Shown: positions 52,689 through 61,708 of the stretch, one piece after another
How the letters are laid out: every line of letters begins with the position of its first letter
How positions within the stretch are numbered: the first letter of the stretch is position 1
Source: Nocardioides allogilvus
GTDB lineage: Bacteria; Actinomycetota; Actinomycetes; Propionibacteriales; Nocardioidaceae
Length of the DNA: 64,000 nucleotides
Assembly (NCBI RefSeq): GCF_003047285.1
Contig: NZ_PZYX01000005.1
Span: 157,285-221,284 of the forward strand
Direction of reading: 5' to 3'
Notes under the pieces: generated by a model
Databases searched by the model: none
What the model was told of the DNA's origin: nothing
The model's input: only the letters and a program-made list of their open reading frames with translations
Made by a program: the position numbers and the translations under genes

Positions 52689-53462
52689 TCACAGCCCCGG
52701 CTGCGGCACGAGCTGGAAGTACAGCGCTGTGATGATCGCGTTGAGGAAGAACAGCAGCATGAAGGCCAAGATCACGCTCTCGTTGACCGCGCGGCCGACG
52801 CCACTGGGTCCACCCGCGGCGTTGAGCCCCTTGTGCGCGCCCACGATGGCGGCCAGGAAGCCGAAGAGCGCGGCCTTGACCATGGCGACGTAGAGATCGG
52901 TGATCGAGGCCAGGGCGGTGAAGCTGGACAAGAACGCGCCTGCGGACCCGCCCTGGACGATGACGGTGAAGAAGTAGCCGCCGCCGATCCCGGCGGAGAT
53001 CACGATGCCGATGATCATCAGGCTGACGAAGACGGTGGCGAGCGCGCGCGGCACGACGAGGCGCTCGATCGGGTTGACGCCGAGGACCTCCATCGCGTCG
53101 ATCTCCTCGCGGATCTTGCGCGCGCCCAGGTCGGAGCAGATCGCAGACCCCGCGGCCCCGGCGATGATGAGGGCGGCGGCGATCGGCGCGGCCTCGCGGA
53201 CCGTGGCCAGCACCGCGGTCGCGCCGGCGAAGGACTGGGCGCCGAGCTGGCCGGTGAGGTTGCCGACCTGGAGGGAGATCACCGCACCGAACGGGATCGA
53301 GACCAGGATCGTGGGCATCAGCGTGACGCTGGTGATGAACCACGCCTGCTCGATGAACTCCCGGAACTGGAAACGGGTCGTGAAGGTGAGCTTGGTGACC
53401 TCGATGACCATGGCCGCGAGCTCGCCGGGTCCGCGGACGACGGAGACCGCAGAGAAACCCAT
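52689..53462 (-). CDS. yrbE4A: YrbE4A, MlaE-family permease
   Basis: This 257-residue MlaE-family permease has about five helices and the core AICSDLGARKIREEIDAMEV and NPIERLVVPRALATVFVSL. I chose the ATG at 53462, after GGGAGGGTGGG. It is the first gene of the ten-gene mce4 operon. A near-match KstR operator lies 35 bases upstream. It pairs with YrbE4B in the sterol permease. The order yrbE4A-yrbE4B-mce4A to F-mas-mas is the standard one. Confidence 0.93.
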   Translation of the reverse strand: MGFSAVSVVRGPGELAAMVIEVTKLTFTTRFQFREFIEQAWFITSVTLMPTILVSIPFGAVISLQVGNLTGQLGAQSFAGATAVLATVREAAPIAAALIIAGAAGSAICSDLGARKIREEIDAMEVLGVNPIERLVVPRALATVFVSLMIIGIVISAGIGGGYFFTVIVQGGSAGAFLSSFTALASITDLYVAMVKAALFGFLAAIVGAHKGLNAAGGPSGVGRAVNESVILAFMLLFFLNAIITALYFQLVPQPGL

Positions 53463-53496
53463 GCACCCCACCCTCCCTGACCGGACCGACGAAGAA

Positions 53497-53510
53497 TAGA
53501 ACACGTTCTC
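53497..53510. promoter_or_regulatory. KstR-like operator, one mismatch, upstream of mce4 operon
   Basis: TAGAACACGTTCTC matches the KstR consensus at seven of eight fixed positions; the last A is C. It is identical to the exact site at 43921-43934 over its first 13 bases and lies 35 bases upstream of yrbE4A, where KstR control of mce4 is expected. Confidence 0.7.
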
Positions 53511-53575
53511 GTTCTGGACAACGAGGCGGCGGCATTTCGGTGACGGTCGGGTCAACGAGGCAGCGTCGAGAGGGG

Positions 53576-54124
53576 TTATGCGTCGTCGAGCAGGCCCTCG
53601 CGCTCGGCGGCCTTCACGATGGCGCGCACCTGCGCCAGCGACCCGCAGCCCTGCGCGATCAGCTCGTTGCGTCGCTTCGCGAACGCCAGGCCGAGCTCGG
53701 CCCGGACCCGCGGCCCGACCTCGTCGCGGGCGGGGTTGAGGATGGTCAGCTCCTCCTCGGCGAGGTGGTGGTTGACCGCCTCGCAGAGCTTGTCGACCGC
53801 CTCGTCGAAGGCCTTCGTGCCCGTGCCCTTGAGCTCGAGCACCGCGAGCAGGGCCTCGTTGCCCTCGGCGTGCTCCTCCTTGCCGTGCTCCTGCTCGTGC
53901 GCGGTGATCGCGTCCTTGCGGCGCAGCCGCGGATAGACGATCTCCTCCTCGGCGGTCGCGTGAGCCACGTGCAGCTCGGAGAACGCCCGGCGCACGGCGT
54001 CCCGGTCGGAGGACGCGTCGCGCAGCTGGCGCATCAGGGTCTCGAACCGCACGTGGTCCGCCAGGATGAGGTCGATGACATCGCCGGAGGCGAAGTGCCC
54101 GAGATCGATCGCAGATGAGGTCAT
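53576..54124 (-). CDS. Hemerythrin HHE cation-binding domain protein
   Basis: This 182-residue all-helical protein has the hemerythrin-like HHE ligands in LILADHVRFETLMRQL, ELHVAHATAEEEIVYPRL and VNHHLAEEELTIL, plus the central TAHEQEHGKEEHAEG helix. Such proteins bind a di-iron centre and act in oxygen, NO or iron handling. The gene is alone between mce4 and uvrB, starting 19 bases from the convergently or co-directionally placed uvrB stop at 54144. Its function in this organism is unknown. Confidence 0.85.
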   Translation of the reverse strand: MTSSAIDLGHFASGDVIDLILADHVRFETLMRQLRDASSDRDAVRRAFSELHVAHATAEEEIVYPRLRRKDAITAHEQEHGKEEHAEGNEALLAVLELKGTGTKAFDEAVDKLCEAVNHHLAEEELTILNPARDEVGPRVRAELGLAFAKRRNELIAQGCGSLAQVRAIVKAAEREGLLDDA

Positions 54125-54143
54125 GGCCAGACGCTAGCGGGAA

Positions 54144-56285
54144 CTACTTGGTGGCTTCCATCATTTGCCGGAGCTCCTTCTTGAGCTCGTTGACCTCGTC
54201 GCGGATGCGGGCGGCGACCTCGAACTGCAGCTCGGCCGCAGCCGAGCGCATCTGGTCGGTGAGCTGCTGGATCAGCTCGGCCAGGTCGCTGGAGGGGATG
54301 CCGGCGGCGTCGGGCAGCGTGTTCTTGAGCTTGGACAGCGCCGGCGTCGGTGCCACCGCGGCCTTGCCGCCCGGCTTGACTCCCCCGGCGCGACCCTTGA
54401 CGCCGGCGTCGGCCCACGTCTGGAGCAGCTCCTGGGTGTTCTCGTCCTCGCGGGCGAGCATCTCGGTGATGTCGGCGATCTTCTTGCGCAGCGGCTGCGG
54501 GTCGATGCCGCGCTCGGTGTTGTAGGCGACCTGGATCGCGCGGCGGCGGTTGGTCTCGTCGATCGCCATCTCCATCGAGGGCGTGATCTTGTCGGCATAC
54601 ATGTGCACCTGGCCCGACACGTTGCGCGCCGCGCGACCGATCGTCTGGATCAGCGACTTGTCGGAGCGCAGGAAGCCCTCCTTGTCGGCGTCGAGGATCG
54701 ACACGAGCGACACCTCGGGCAGGTCGAGGCCCTCGCGGAGGAGGTTGATGCCGACGAGCACGTCGTACTCGCCCATCCGCAGCTCCTTGAGCAGCTCGAT
54801 GCGGCGCAGGGTGTCGACCTCGGAGTGGAGGTAGCGGGTGCGGATGCCGGCGTCGAGGAGGTAGTCGGTGAGGTCCTCGGACATCTTCTTGGTCAGCGTG
54901 GTGACCAGGACGCGCTCGGACTTCTCCGAGCGGGTGCGGATCTCGTGGATCAGGTCGTCGATCTGGCCCTTGGTCGGCTTGATCACGACCTCGGGGTCGA
55001 TCAGGCCGGTCGGGCGGATGATCTGCTCGACGGTGTTGGCCTTGCCGCCGACCTTGTCGAGCTCGTAGTTGCCCGGCGTCGCGGACAGGTAGATCGTCTG
55101 GCCGATCCGGTCGAGGAACTCCTCGAACTTCAGCGGCCGGTTGTCCATGGCGCTCGGCAGCCGGAAGCCGTGGTCGACGAGGTTGCGCTTGCGCGACATG
55201 TCGCCCTCGTACATCCCACCGATCTGCGGGACGGCGACGTGGGACTCGTCGACGACCAGCACGAAGTCCTCGGGGAAGTAGTCGAGCAGCGTGTTGGGCG
55301 CCGAGCCGCGGCTGCGCCCGTCCATGTGCATCGAGTAGTTCTCGATGCCCGAGCACGACCCCACCTGACGCATCATCTCGACGTCGTAGGTCGTGCGCAT
55401 CCGCAGGCGCTGGGCCTCGAGCAGCTTGCCCTGCCGCTCGAAGGTGGCGAGCTGGTCCTCGAGCTCGAGCTCGATGCCCTTGATCGCGCGCTCCATGCGC
55501 TCGGGCCCGGCGACGTAGTGGGTCGCCGGGAAGATGTGCAGCTCCTGGTCCTCGGTGATGACCTCGCCGGTGATCGGGTGCAGCGTCATCAGCCGCTCGA
55601 CCTCGTCGCCGAAGAACTCGATGCGCACCGCGAGCTCCTCGTAGACCGGGAAGATCTCGAGGGTGTCGCCACGGACCCGGAACGTGCCACGGGTGAAGGT
55701 CATGTCGTTGCGGGTGTACTGGATCTCGACGAGCCGGCGCAGGATCGAGTCGCGGTCGTGCTCCTCGCCCACCCGGAGCCGGAGCATCCGGTCGACGTAT
55801 TCCTGCGGGGTCCCGAGGCCGTAGATGCACGACACCGTGCTGACCACGATCACGTCGCGTCGCGTCAGCAGCGAGTTGGTCGCGCTGTGCCGCAGCCGCT
55901 CGACCTCCTCGTTGATCGAGGAGTCCTTCTCGATGTAGGTGTCGGTCTGGGGGACGTAGGCCTCGGGCTGGTAGTAGTCGTAGTAGCTGACGAAGTACTC
56001 GACCGCGTTGTCCGGGAAGAGCATCCGGAGCTCGTTGGCGAACTGCGCAGCCAGCGTCTTGTTGGGCTGCAGCACGAGCATCGGTCGCTGCAGCTGCTCG
56101 GCCACCCAGGCGACGGTGGCGGTCTTGCCGGTGCCGGTGGCACCGAGCAGGACGATGTCCTGCTCGCCGCCGCGGACACGCTCGGTGATCTCCGCGATCG
56201 CGGTCGGCTGGTCGCCGGACGGGGTGTAGTCGGAGACGACTTTGAACGGGGCCACGCGGCGCTCGAGATCTGTCACTGGACGCAT
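54144..56285 (-). CDS. uvrB: Excinuclease ABC subunit UvrB
   Basis: This 713-residue UvrB has Walker [14 protein letters not shown] near residue 49 and the damage-sensing beta-hairpin region [20 protein letters not shown] (in part). Helicase motifs ([13 protein letters not shown] and [12 protein letters not shown]) are present, and the C-terminal UVR domain ([20 protein letters not shown]) binds UvrC. It is the damage-verifying helicase of nucleotide excision repair, loaded by UvrA. Length and motifs are canonical. The long antisense frame on the plus strand is a codon-bias shadow. Confidence 0.97.
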   Translation of the reverse strand: MRPVTDLERRVAPFKVVSDYTPSGDQPTAIAEITERVRGGEQDIVLLGATGTGKTATVAWVAEQLQRPMLVLQPNKTLAAQFANELRMLFPDNAVEYFVSYYDYYQPEAYVPQTDTYIEKDSSINEEVERLRHSATNSLLTRRDVIVVSTVSCIYGLGTPQEYVDRMLRLRVGEEHDRDSILRRLVEIQYTRNDMTFTRGTFRVRGDTLEIFPVYEELAVRIEFFGDEVERLMTLHPITGEVITEDQELHIFPATHYVAGPERMERAIKGIELELEDQLATFERQGKLLEAQRLRMRTTYDVEMMRQVGSCSGIENYSMHMDGRSRGSAPNTLLDYFPEDFVLVVDESHVAVPQIGGMYEGDMSRKRNLVDHGFRLPSAMDNRPLKFEEFLDRIGQTIYLSATPGNYELDKVGGKANTVEQIIRPTGLIDPEVVIKPTKGQIDDLIHEIRTRSEKSERVLVTTLTKKMSEDLTDYLLDAGIRTRYLHSEVDTLRRIELLKELRMGEYDVLVGINLLREGLDLPEVSLVSILDADKEGFLRSDKSLIQTIGRAARNVSGQVHMYADKITPSMEMAIDETNRRRAIQVAYNTERGIDPQPLRKKIADITEMLAREDENTQELLQTWADAGVKGRAGGVKPGGKAAVAPTPALSKLKNTLPDAAGIPSSDLAELIQQLTDQMRSAAAELQFEVAARIRDEVNELKKELRQMMEATK

Positions 56286-56356
56286 GTCTCGAGCCTACGG
56301 GTGGGCACCGACAACGGAGTCCCGCGCCGTAGCCGGACCGTGGCTAGATTGTCCCC

Positions 56357-57601
56357 GTGACTGCCGCCCGCGTGCTGACCTCCGTCCGCCGGACGTTCCT
56401 GGCGGTCTTCGGGTTCCAGGTCGCGTTGGCCATCGCGCTCTCGTTGGTCGACTCCTACCGCCGCCGCGGCAAGAAGCCCAAGCCCTTCCCCGTCACCCCA
56501 CCGCGCACGGTCGAGATCGGCGAAGGGACGCTCACGACGTACACCTTCGGGATGGATCTCTACGACGACATGCTCGCCGCCATCGACGGGGCGAAGAAGC
56601 AGGTCCTCTTCGAGACCTACATCTGGAAGGGCGACGAGATCGGCGAGCGGTTCAAGACCGCGCTGATCCGGGCCGCGGAGCGTGGCGTCGAGGTCTACTG
56701 CATCTACGACGGCTTCGCCAACACCGTCGTCTCGCCCCGGTTCCGCCGCTTCCCCGCCACCCTGAAGGTGCTGCGCTACCCCATCTGGTCCGCGGGCCTG
56801 CGCTTCTGGGACCTGCGCCGCTACGGACGCGACCACCGCAAGATCCTGGTCGTCGACGAGGAGGTCGGGTTCGTCGGGGGCTACAACATCGGTACGCCGT
56901 ACGCCACCGAGTGGCGCGACACCCACGTGCGCATCACGGGCCCGGGGGTGTGGGACCTCAAGCGTGCGTTCGCCGACTTCTGGAACCTCAACCGCCGCAA
57001 GCGCATCGGTCGCAGCGAGCGACCGCTGCTGCTGGAGACCGCGTCGGTGTGGGAGCCGCGGATCCGCTTCGCGCGCAACGTGCCGCGGCTGTGGATGTTC
57101 CCGATCCGCTCGATGTACCTCGAGGCGATCAACCGCGCGACCAACAACATCTGGATGACGCACGCCTACTTCATCCCCGACCAGGACTTCGTCGACGCGC
57201 TCAAGGACGCCTCTGCCCGTGGCGTCGACGTGCGGCTGCTGCTGCCGCTGAAGTCCAACCACATCGTGGCCGACTGGATCTCGCGCGGCTATTTCTCCCA
57301 GCTGCTCCACTCCGGGGTGCGGATCTTCCGCTACAGGGACGCGATGGTGCACGCCAAGACGTCGACCATCGACGGCAACTGGTCCACGGTCGGCACCGCC
57401 AACGTCGACCGCCTGAGCCTCCAGGGCAACTACGAGATCAACGTCGAGGTGATCGACGAGGCCATGGCCGCGGTGCTGGAGGAGATCTTCCTGCGCGACG
57501 AGTCCAACTCCCTCGAGCTCACCAGCCACGAGTGGGAGGCCCGCGACCTGCACCGCAAGTTCACCGAGTTCGTGCTGGCTCCCCTGCGCCCGCTCCTCTG
57601 A
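56357..57601 (+). CDS. Phospholipase D-family / cardiolipin synthase-like enzyme
   Basis: This is a 414-residue protein with an N-terminal membrane helix (FGFQVALAIALSLVDS) and two PLDc domains. The two HKD motifs are DHRKILVVDEEVGFVGG and VHAKTSTIDGNWSTVGTAN. Cardiolipin synthases use this arrangement to transfer a phosphatidyl group between phosphatidylglycerols at the membrane. It starts at GTG 56357, divergent from uvrB by 71 bases. Cardiolipin synthesis is the likeliest role; a general phospholipase is possible. Confidence 0.85.
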   Translation: MTAARVLTSVRRTFLAVFGFQVALAIALSLVDSYRRRGKKPKPFPVTPPRTVEIGEGTLTTYTFGMDLYDDMLAAIDGAKKQVLFETYIWKGDEIGERFKTALIRAAERGVEVYCIYDGFANTVVSPRFRRFPATLKVLRYPIWSAGLRFWDLRRYGRDHRKILVVDEEVGFVGGYNIGTPYATEWRDTHVRITGPGVWDLKRAFADFWNLNRRKRIGRSERPLLLETASVWEPRIRFARNVPRLWMFPIRSMYLEAINRATNNIWMTHAYFIPDQDFVDALKDASARGVDVRLLLPLKSNHIVADWISRGYFSQLLHSGVRIFRYRDAMVHAKTSTIDGNWSTVGTANVDRLSLQGNYEINVEVIDEAMAAVLEEIFLRDESNSLELTSHEWEARDLHRKFTEFVLAPLRPLL

Positions 57602-57607
57602 TCCCCG

Positions 57608-58534
57608 CTAGCGACGACCGGGCGTGCGTCCCGGCAGGTGCGTCCGCGGCGACATCCGCGGCCCCCTGCGCGGCCGGCCACCGGCGAACCCGTGGATCAG
57701 GCTGACCGCCCGGTTGCGCTGCGGCCGCCACGGCTCGAGGAACTCGGCGAGCTCGGCGTCGGTGAAGGGAGTACCGGTCATCGCCCAGCCGATGTCCTTG
57801 GCGACGTGGTAGTCGCCGAAGCTCACGGCGTCGGGGTCGCCCAGCGCGTGTGCGCGCACCTCGGCACTGGTCCAGACCCCGATGCCGGGCAGGCTGCGCA
57901 GCCGCCGGTCGAGGTCCTCGGGCCCGTCGTGCCGCTCCAGCGCGTCGGCCACCCGGGTCGCGGTGACGATCGCCCGCGACCGCGCCTGGTCGACGTGCAG
58001 CCCCAGCCACGCCCAGCTCGGGATCATCCGCACGGTGGCCGCATCCGGGGGCACCCAGAGCCTGAGGTCCTCGCCGGGGCCGGGTGCGCGCTCGCCGTAC
58101 CGGAGGACCAGGGAGCGGTAGCCGGCGAAGGCCTCCTGGCCGGTGACCTTCTGCTCGATGATGCTCGGGATCAGCGTCTGGAGCACGAGTCCGCTGCGAC
58201 CGAACCTGCCGTGCGGTCGGCGGCGCCACGCCTCCGCCACCAGCGGGTGGATCGGGTCGAACCCGCTCACGTCGTCGTCGGCCCCCAGCAGCCCGGGAAC
58301 GGACTCGAGCACCCAGTCGGCGCCCGCGCCCCACGCGCTCGCGTGCACGACGCCATCCGGGCGCTGCTCGATGCGCAGCGTCGCCGGGCCGACAGGCGTC
58401 CGCACCCCGCGCCAGTGGGCGCCAGCGGGGTCGATGCGATAGCTCGGGTCGGAGCTGCCGCGCCGTTGCTGCCGCAGGATCGAGCCGGCCGGGCACGGCC
58501 AGCCCGGCCGCCACTCCCGGGTCTGCGCCTGCAT
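57608..58534 (-). CDS. DNA-3-methyladenine glycosylase-like HhH-GPD protein (AlkA-type)
   Basis: This 308-residue protein has an N-terminal mixed domain and an HhH-GPD domain. IPSIIEQKVTGQEAFAGYRS is the helix preceding the hairpin, LRSLPGIGVWTSAEVRAHAL is the helix-hairpin-helix, and the catalytic Asp is in GDPDAVSFGDYHVAKDIG. It should excise alkylated purines, the first step of base-excision repair. The C terminus is Arg/Pro-rich and extends about 20 residues past the domain. It is convergent with the PLD gene, 6 bases apart. Confidence 0.85.
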   Translation of the reverse strand: MQAQTREWRPGWPCPAGSILRQQRRGSSDPSYRIDPAGAHWRGVRTPVGPATLRIEQRPDGVVHASAWGAGADWVLESVPGLLGADDDVSGFDPIHPLVAEAWRRRPHGRFGRSGLVLQTLIPSIIEQKVTGQEAFAGYRSLVLRYGERAPGPGEDLRLWVPPDAATVRMIPSWAWLGLHVDQARSRAIVTATRVADALERHDGPEDLDRRLRSLPGIGVWTSAEVRAHALGDPDAVSFGDYHVAKDIGWAMTGTPFTDAELAEFLEPWRPQRNRAVSLIHGFAGGRPRRGPRMSPRTHLPGRTPGRR

Positions 58535-58565
58535 GCGGAAACCTTACGGTCGCTAGGTTGAGGAC

Positions 58566-59411
58566 ATGGCAGAGCACCGCGAGATCGAGGCAGGCATCGA
58601 GAAGGACTTCACCCAGCAGATGTCGTACGGCGACTACCTGCGCCTCGACCTGCTGCTGGGCGCCCAGCAGCCGCAGAGCGATCCCCCGCAGCACGACGAG
58701 CTGCTGTTCATCGTCCAGCACCAGACCTCCGAGCTCTGGCTGAAGCTGATGGTGCACGAGCTCCGCTCCGCGCGGTCGCTGCTGGCCAGCGACGACCTGT
58801 CCCCCGCCCTGAAGCGGCTCGCCCGGATCAAGCACATCCAGCGCGTGCTCACCGACCAGTGGTCGGTGCTCGCGACCCTGACGCCGAGCGAGTACGCCGA
58901 GATCCGCCCCTTCCTCGCCACCTCCTCGGGCTTCCAGTCGGCGCAGTACCGCGAGGTCGAGTTCCTGCTCGGCAACAAGGACGCCGACATGGTGCCCGTC
59001 TTCAAGCACGACCCGCCCGCGCGCGACGCGCTCGCCACCCTGCTCCGCGAGCCGTCGCTGTACGACGAGTTCCTGGCCTACCTCGCCCGGCGGGGCTACA
59101 ACGTGCCGGCCGACGTGCTGACCCGCGACGTCACCCGCTCGCACCCCTCCTCCCCCGGGCTGGTCGAGGTCTTCGCGCAGGTCTACGCGGCGCCCGCCGA
59201 CCACTGGGGTGTCTACGAGACCTGCGAGGAGCTGGTCGACGTGGAGGACAACTTCCAGCAGTGGCGCTTCCGGCACCTCCAGGTCGTGCAACGCACCATC
59301 GGCCACAAGGTCGGCACCGGCGGCTCCTCGGGCGTCGACTTCCTGCGCCGCGCCCTGGACCTCACGTTCTTCCCCGAGCTGTTCGAGGTTCGCACGCGCA
59401 TCGGGGGCTGA
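58566..59411 (+). CDS. kynA: Tryptophan 2,3-dioxygenase
   Basis: This 281-residue heme dioxygenase has MSYGDYLRLDLLL, HDELLFIVQHQTSELWLKLM and the C-terminal TIGHKVGTGGSSGVDFLRRA with the heme-ligand His and substrate loop. It oxidises L-tryptophan to N-formylkynurenine in the kynurenine pathway. No other kynurenine gene is next to it. Length and motifs are standard. It is divergent from the AlkA-like gene by 31 bases and followed by the DNA ligase gene after 18 bases. Confidence 0.95.
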   Translation: MAEHREIEAGIEKDFTQQMSYGDYLRLDLLLGAQQPQSDPPQHDELLFIVQHQTSELWLKLMVHELRSARSLLASDDLSPALKRLARIKHIQRVLTDQWSVLATLTPSEYAEIRPFLATSSGFQSAQYREVEFLLGNKDADMVPVFKHDPPARDALATLLREPSLYDEFLAYLARRGYNVPADVLTRDVTRSHPSSPGLVEVFAQVYAAPADHWGVYETCEELVDVEDNFQQWRFRHLQVVQRTIGHKVGTGGSSGVDFLRRALDLTFFPELFEVRTRIGG

Positions 59412-59429
59412 GGGCGGCAGACTGACCCC

Positions 59430-60941
59430 ATGCTCCTCGCCGAGATCGTCGCCACGTCGGCCGCCGTCGCCGCGACCAGGTCCCGCAAGGCCAAGGTGCT
59501 CGCCCTGGCCGACGCCCTGCGGCACGCGGGGCCCGACGAGCTCGAGACGGTGGTGAGCTATCTCGGCGGCACGCTCCGGCAGCGCCGCACCGGGCTGGGC
59601 TGGCGCGGCCTGTCCGACCTTCCCGAGCCCGCGGCCGGGTCGACGCTGAGCGTCACGGAGGTGCACGAGGCCTTCGACGCACTCGCGCTCATCGCCGGCA
59701 CCGGGTCGCAGGCCACACGCAAGGCGGCGGTGACGGCCCTGTTCGGCCGGGCGACCGCGACCGAGCAGACGTGGCTGCGCGGCCTCGTCACCGGCGAGGT
59801 CCGCCAGGGCGCGCTCGACGCGCTCGTGCAGGAGGCGGTGGCCCAGGTCGCCGACGTCCCGCTCGTCGCCGTACGCCGCGCCGCGATGCTCTCCGGGAGC
59901 ACGCTGGCCGCCGCTGTGGCGGCCTTCCGCGGCGGCGAGGCCGCATTGTCGGAGCTCGGGCTCGAGGTCGGGCGCCCGATCCTGCCGATGCTCGCGTCCA
60001 GCGCACCCGACATCGAGGCCGCGATGACCAAGGCCGTGTCGAGCGGCCCCCTGGCGATCGACGCCAAGCTCGACGGCATCCGGATCCAGGTCCACCGCCG
60101 CGGCGAGGACGTGCTCGTGGTGACCCGCAGCCTCGACGACATCACGGCCCGACTGCCCGAGGTCGTCGAGGTCGTGAGAAACCTGCCCGGAGGCGACCTG
60201 GTGCTCGACGGCGAGGCACTGATGCTCGGCCCCGACGGGCGGCCCCGTCCCTTCCAGGAGACGGCTTCACGCACCGCCCAGGCCAGCGGGGCGGCCGTCG
60301 TGCCCTACTTCTTCGACCTCCTCCACCTCGACGGCACCGACCTGCTCGACGCACCCGGGACCGCGCGGATGGCCGCGCTCGACGCCCTCGTGCCCGAGAC
60401 CCATCGCGTACGCCGCTTGGTGACCGACGATCCGGAGCAGGCCGCCGAGTTCGTGGCCGAGACGCTGGCCGGCGGCCACGAGGGCGTGATCGTGAAGGAC
60501 CCCGCCGCGCCCTACGACGCCGGCCGACGCGGCTCCGCCTGGGTCAAGGTCAAGCCCGTCCACACCCTCGACCTCGTCGTGCTCGCAGTGGAGTGGGGCA
60601 GCGGACGGCGTACGGGCCTGCTGTCCAACATCCACCTCGGCGCCCGGGACCCGGAGACCGGGGGCTTCGTGATGCTCGGGAAGACCTTCAAGGGGATGAC
60701 CGACGAGATGCTGGCGTGGCAGACCGAGCGCTTCAGCGAGCTCAGGACGTCCGACGACGGGTGGGTCGTGCACGTGCGTCCGGAGCAGGTCGTGGAGATC
60801 GCGATCGACGGCCTGCAGCGCTCGAGCCGCTACCCCGGCGGCGTCGCGCTGCGGTTCGCGCGGGTCGTGCGCTACCGCGATGACAAGACGGCGGCGGAGG
60901 CCGACACCCTCGACGACGTCCTCGCGCTGAAGACCTGGTGA
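59430..60941 (+). CDS. ATP-dependent DNA ligase (LigB-type)
   Basis: This 503-residue ligase has an N-terminal DNA-binding domain. The adenylation motif [12 protein letters not shown] gives nucleotidyl Lys213, then [30 protein letters not shown] and SAWVKVKP follow as motifs III-V, and the C-terminal OB-fold completes it. It matches the actinobacterial LigB family, a non-essential ATP-dependent ligase besides NAD-dependent LigA. It has no polymerase or nuclease domain, so it is not LigD. It follows kynA at 18 bases. Confidence 0.92.
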   Translation: MLLAEIVATSAAVAATRSRKAKVLALADALRHAGPDELETVVSYLGGTLRQRRTGLGWRGLSDLPEPAAGSTLSVTEVHEAFDALALIAGTGSQATRKAAVTALFGRATATEQTWLRGLVTGEVRQGALDALVQEAVAQVADVPLVAVRRAAMLSGSTLAAAVAAFRGGEAALSELGLEVGRPILPMLASSAPDIEAAMTKAVSSGPLAIDAKLDGIRIQVHRRGEDVLVVTRSLDDITARLPEVVEVVRNLPGGDLVLDGEALMLGPDGRPRPFQETASRTAQASGAAVVPYFFDLLHLDGTDLLDAPGTARMAALDALVPETHRVRRLVTDDPEQAAEFVAETLAGGHEGVIVKDPAAPYDAGRRGSAWVKVKPVHTLDLVVLAVEWGSGRRTGLLSNIHLGARDPETGGFVMLGKTFKGMTDEMLAWQTERFSELRTSDDGWVVHVRPEQVVEIAIDGLQRSSRYPGGVALRFARVVRYRDDKTAAEADTLDDVLALKTW

Positions 60942-60950
60942 AAGAACCGT

Positions 60951-60960
60951 CACACGTGTG
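60951..60960. promoter_or_regulatory. Palindrome CACACGTGTG, candidate TetR operator
   Basis: CACACGTGTG is a perfect 10-bp palindrome lying 34 bases upstream of the TetR start, in the 53-base gap after the ligase gene. It is a natural candidate for autoregulation. There is no direct evidence, and short palindromes arise by chance in high-GC DNA. Confidence 0.4.
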
Positions 60961-60994
60961 TAACTGTCCGTTGCACGACGCCTAGACTCGGGGT

Positions 60995-61693
60995 ATGACC
61001 ACCGCCGCTCATGACACCCCACGAGTCGACGGCCGCCGCACCGCCGCAGCGGCCCGCCGCCGCCAGCGCGAGCGCGAGATCCTCGAGGCGACGCGCGCCC
61101 TCTTCGACGAGCGCGGTGTGCGCGACGCACAGATCGAGGACATCGCCCAGGCCGTGGGGATCAACCGGGCCATCGTGTATCGCCACTTCACCGGCAAGGA
61201 GGAGCTCTTCGCGCTGACGCTGGTCGGCTACCTCGATGAGCTCCGCGTCGCCCTCACCGACAGCGTCGAGGACCTCACCGGGAGCGACGAGCGCGTGCGC
61301 GCGACCGTCGGGGCGTTCGTCGACTACGGCCTGGCACACCCGGCGTTCGTGGACTGTGCCCAGGCGCTGATGCGCCGGACCGGCCCCGAGCTGCTGGAGG
61401 AGATCAGCGAAGGCGCGATGTTCCGCCTCGGCCGCGCGATCTCCGGCTGCCTGGCCGTGCTCTCCGAGATCCTCGACGAGGGCGTCGAGCGCGGCGACTT
61501 CAAGGTCACCGACACGACCCTGCTCGCCAACCAGCTCTATGCCAGCGGTCTCGGCGCGCTCCAGCTGGCCCGGGTCGGCATGCTGGTCAGCGAGGCGGCC
61601 CCGGGCATCCCGCGCATCGACCGGGTGTCCGGCGAGCAGGTCAGGACCTATCTCGTGACCTCCGCGCTGGCGCTGGCCCACCAGGGTGTCTAG
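60995..61693 (+). CDS. TetR-family regulator, unknown ligand
   Basis: This 232-residue TetR protein has a basic N-terminal tail, then a helix-turn-helix at about 25-70 (RGVRDAQIEDIAQAVGINRA, IVYRHFTGKEELFALTL). The C-terminal ligand domain is dominated by helices (LGRAISGCLAVLSEILDEGV). No steroid-related signature is seen, unlike KstR or KstR2. A palindrome upstream may be its own operator. The regulated genes are unknown; the convergent oxidoreductase gene lies 6 bases away. Confidence 0.85.
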   Translation: MTTAAHDTPRVDGRRTAAAARRRQREREILEATRALFDERGVRDAQIEDIAQAVGINRAIVYRHFTGKEELFALTLVGYLDELRVALTDSVEDLTGSDERVRATVGAFVDYGLAHPAFVDCAQALMRRTGPELLEEISEGAMFRLGRAISGCLAVLSEILDEGVERGDFKVTDTTLLANQLYASGLGALQLARVGMLVSEAAPGIPRIDRVSGEQVRTYLVTSALALAHQGV

Positions 61694-61708
61694 ACCGGGC
61701 TAGACCGG
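61690..61708. repeat. Direct repeat CTAGACCGG across convergent stop codons
   Basis: CTAGACCGG occurs at 61690-61698 and 61700-61708. The first copy contains the TetR stop and the second the stop of the oxidoreductase on the other strand. It is probably incidental. Confidence 0.35.

Noticed and set aside
54165..56360. A 731-codon open frame on the plus strand opposite uvrB
   Set aside because: It mirrors uvrB in the antisense direction, has no recognisable domain and is explained by high third-position GC. UvrB on the minus strand is unambiguous.
57561..60095. An 844-codon minus-strand frame across kynA and the ligase start
   Set aside because: It is antisense to two clearly identified genes and its translation is compositionally biased with no domains.
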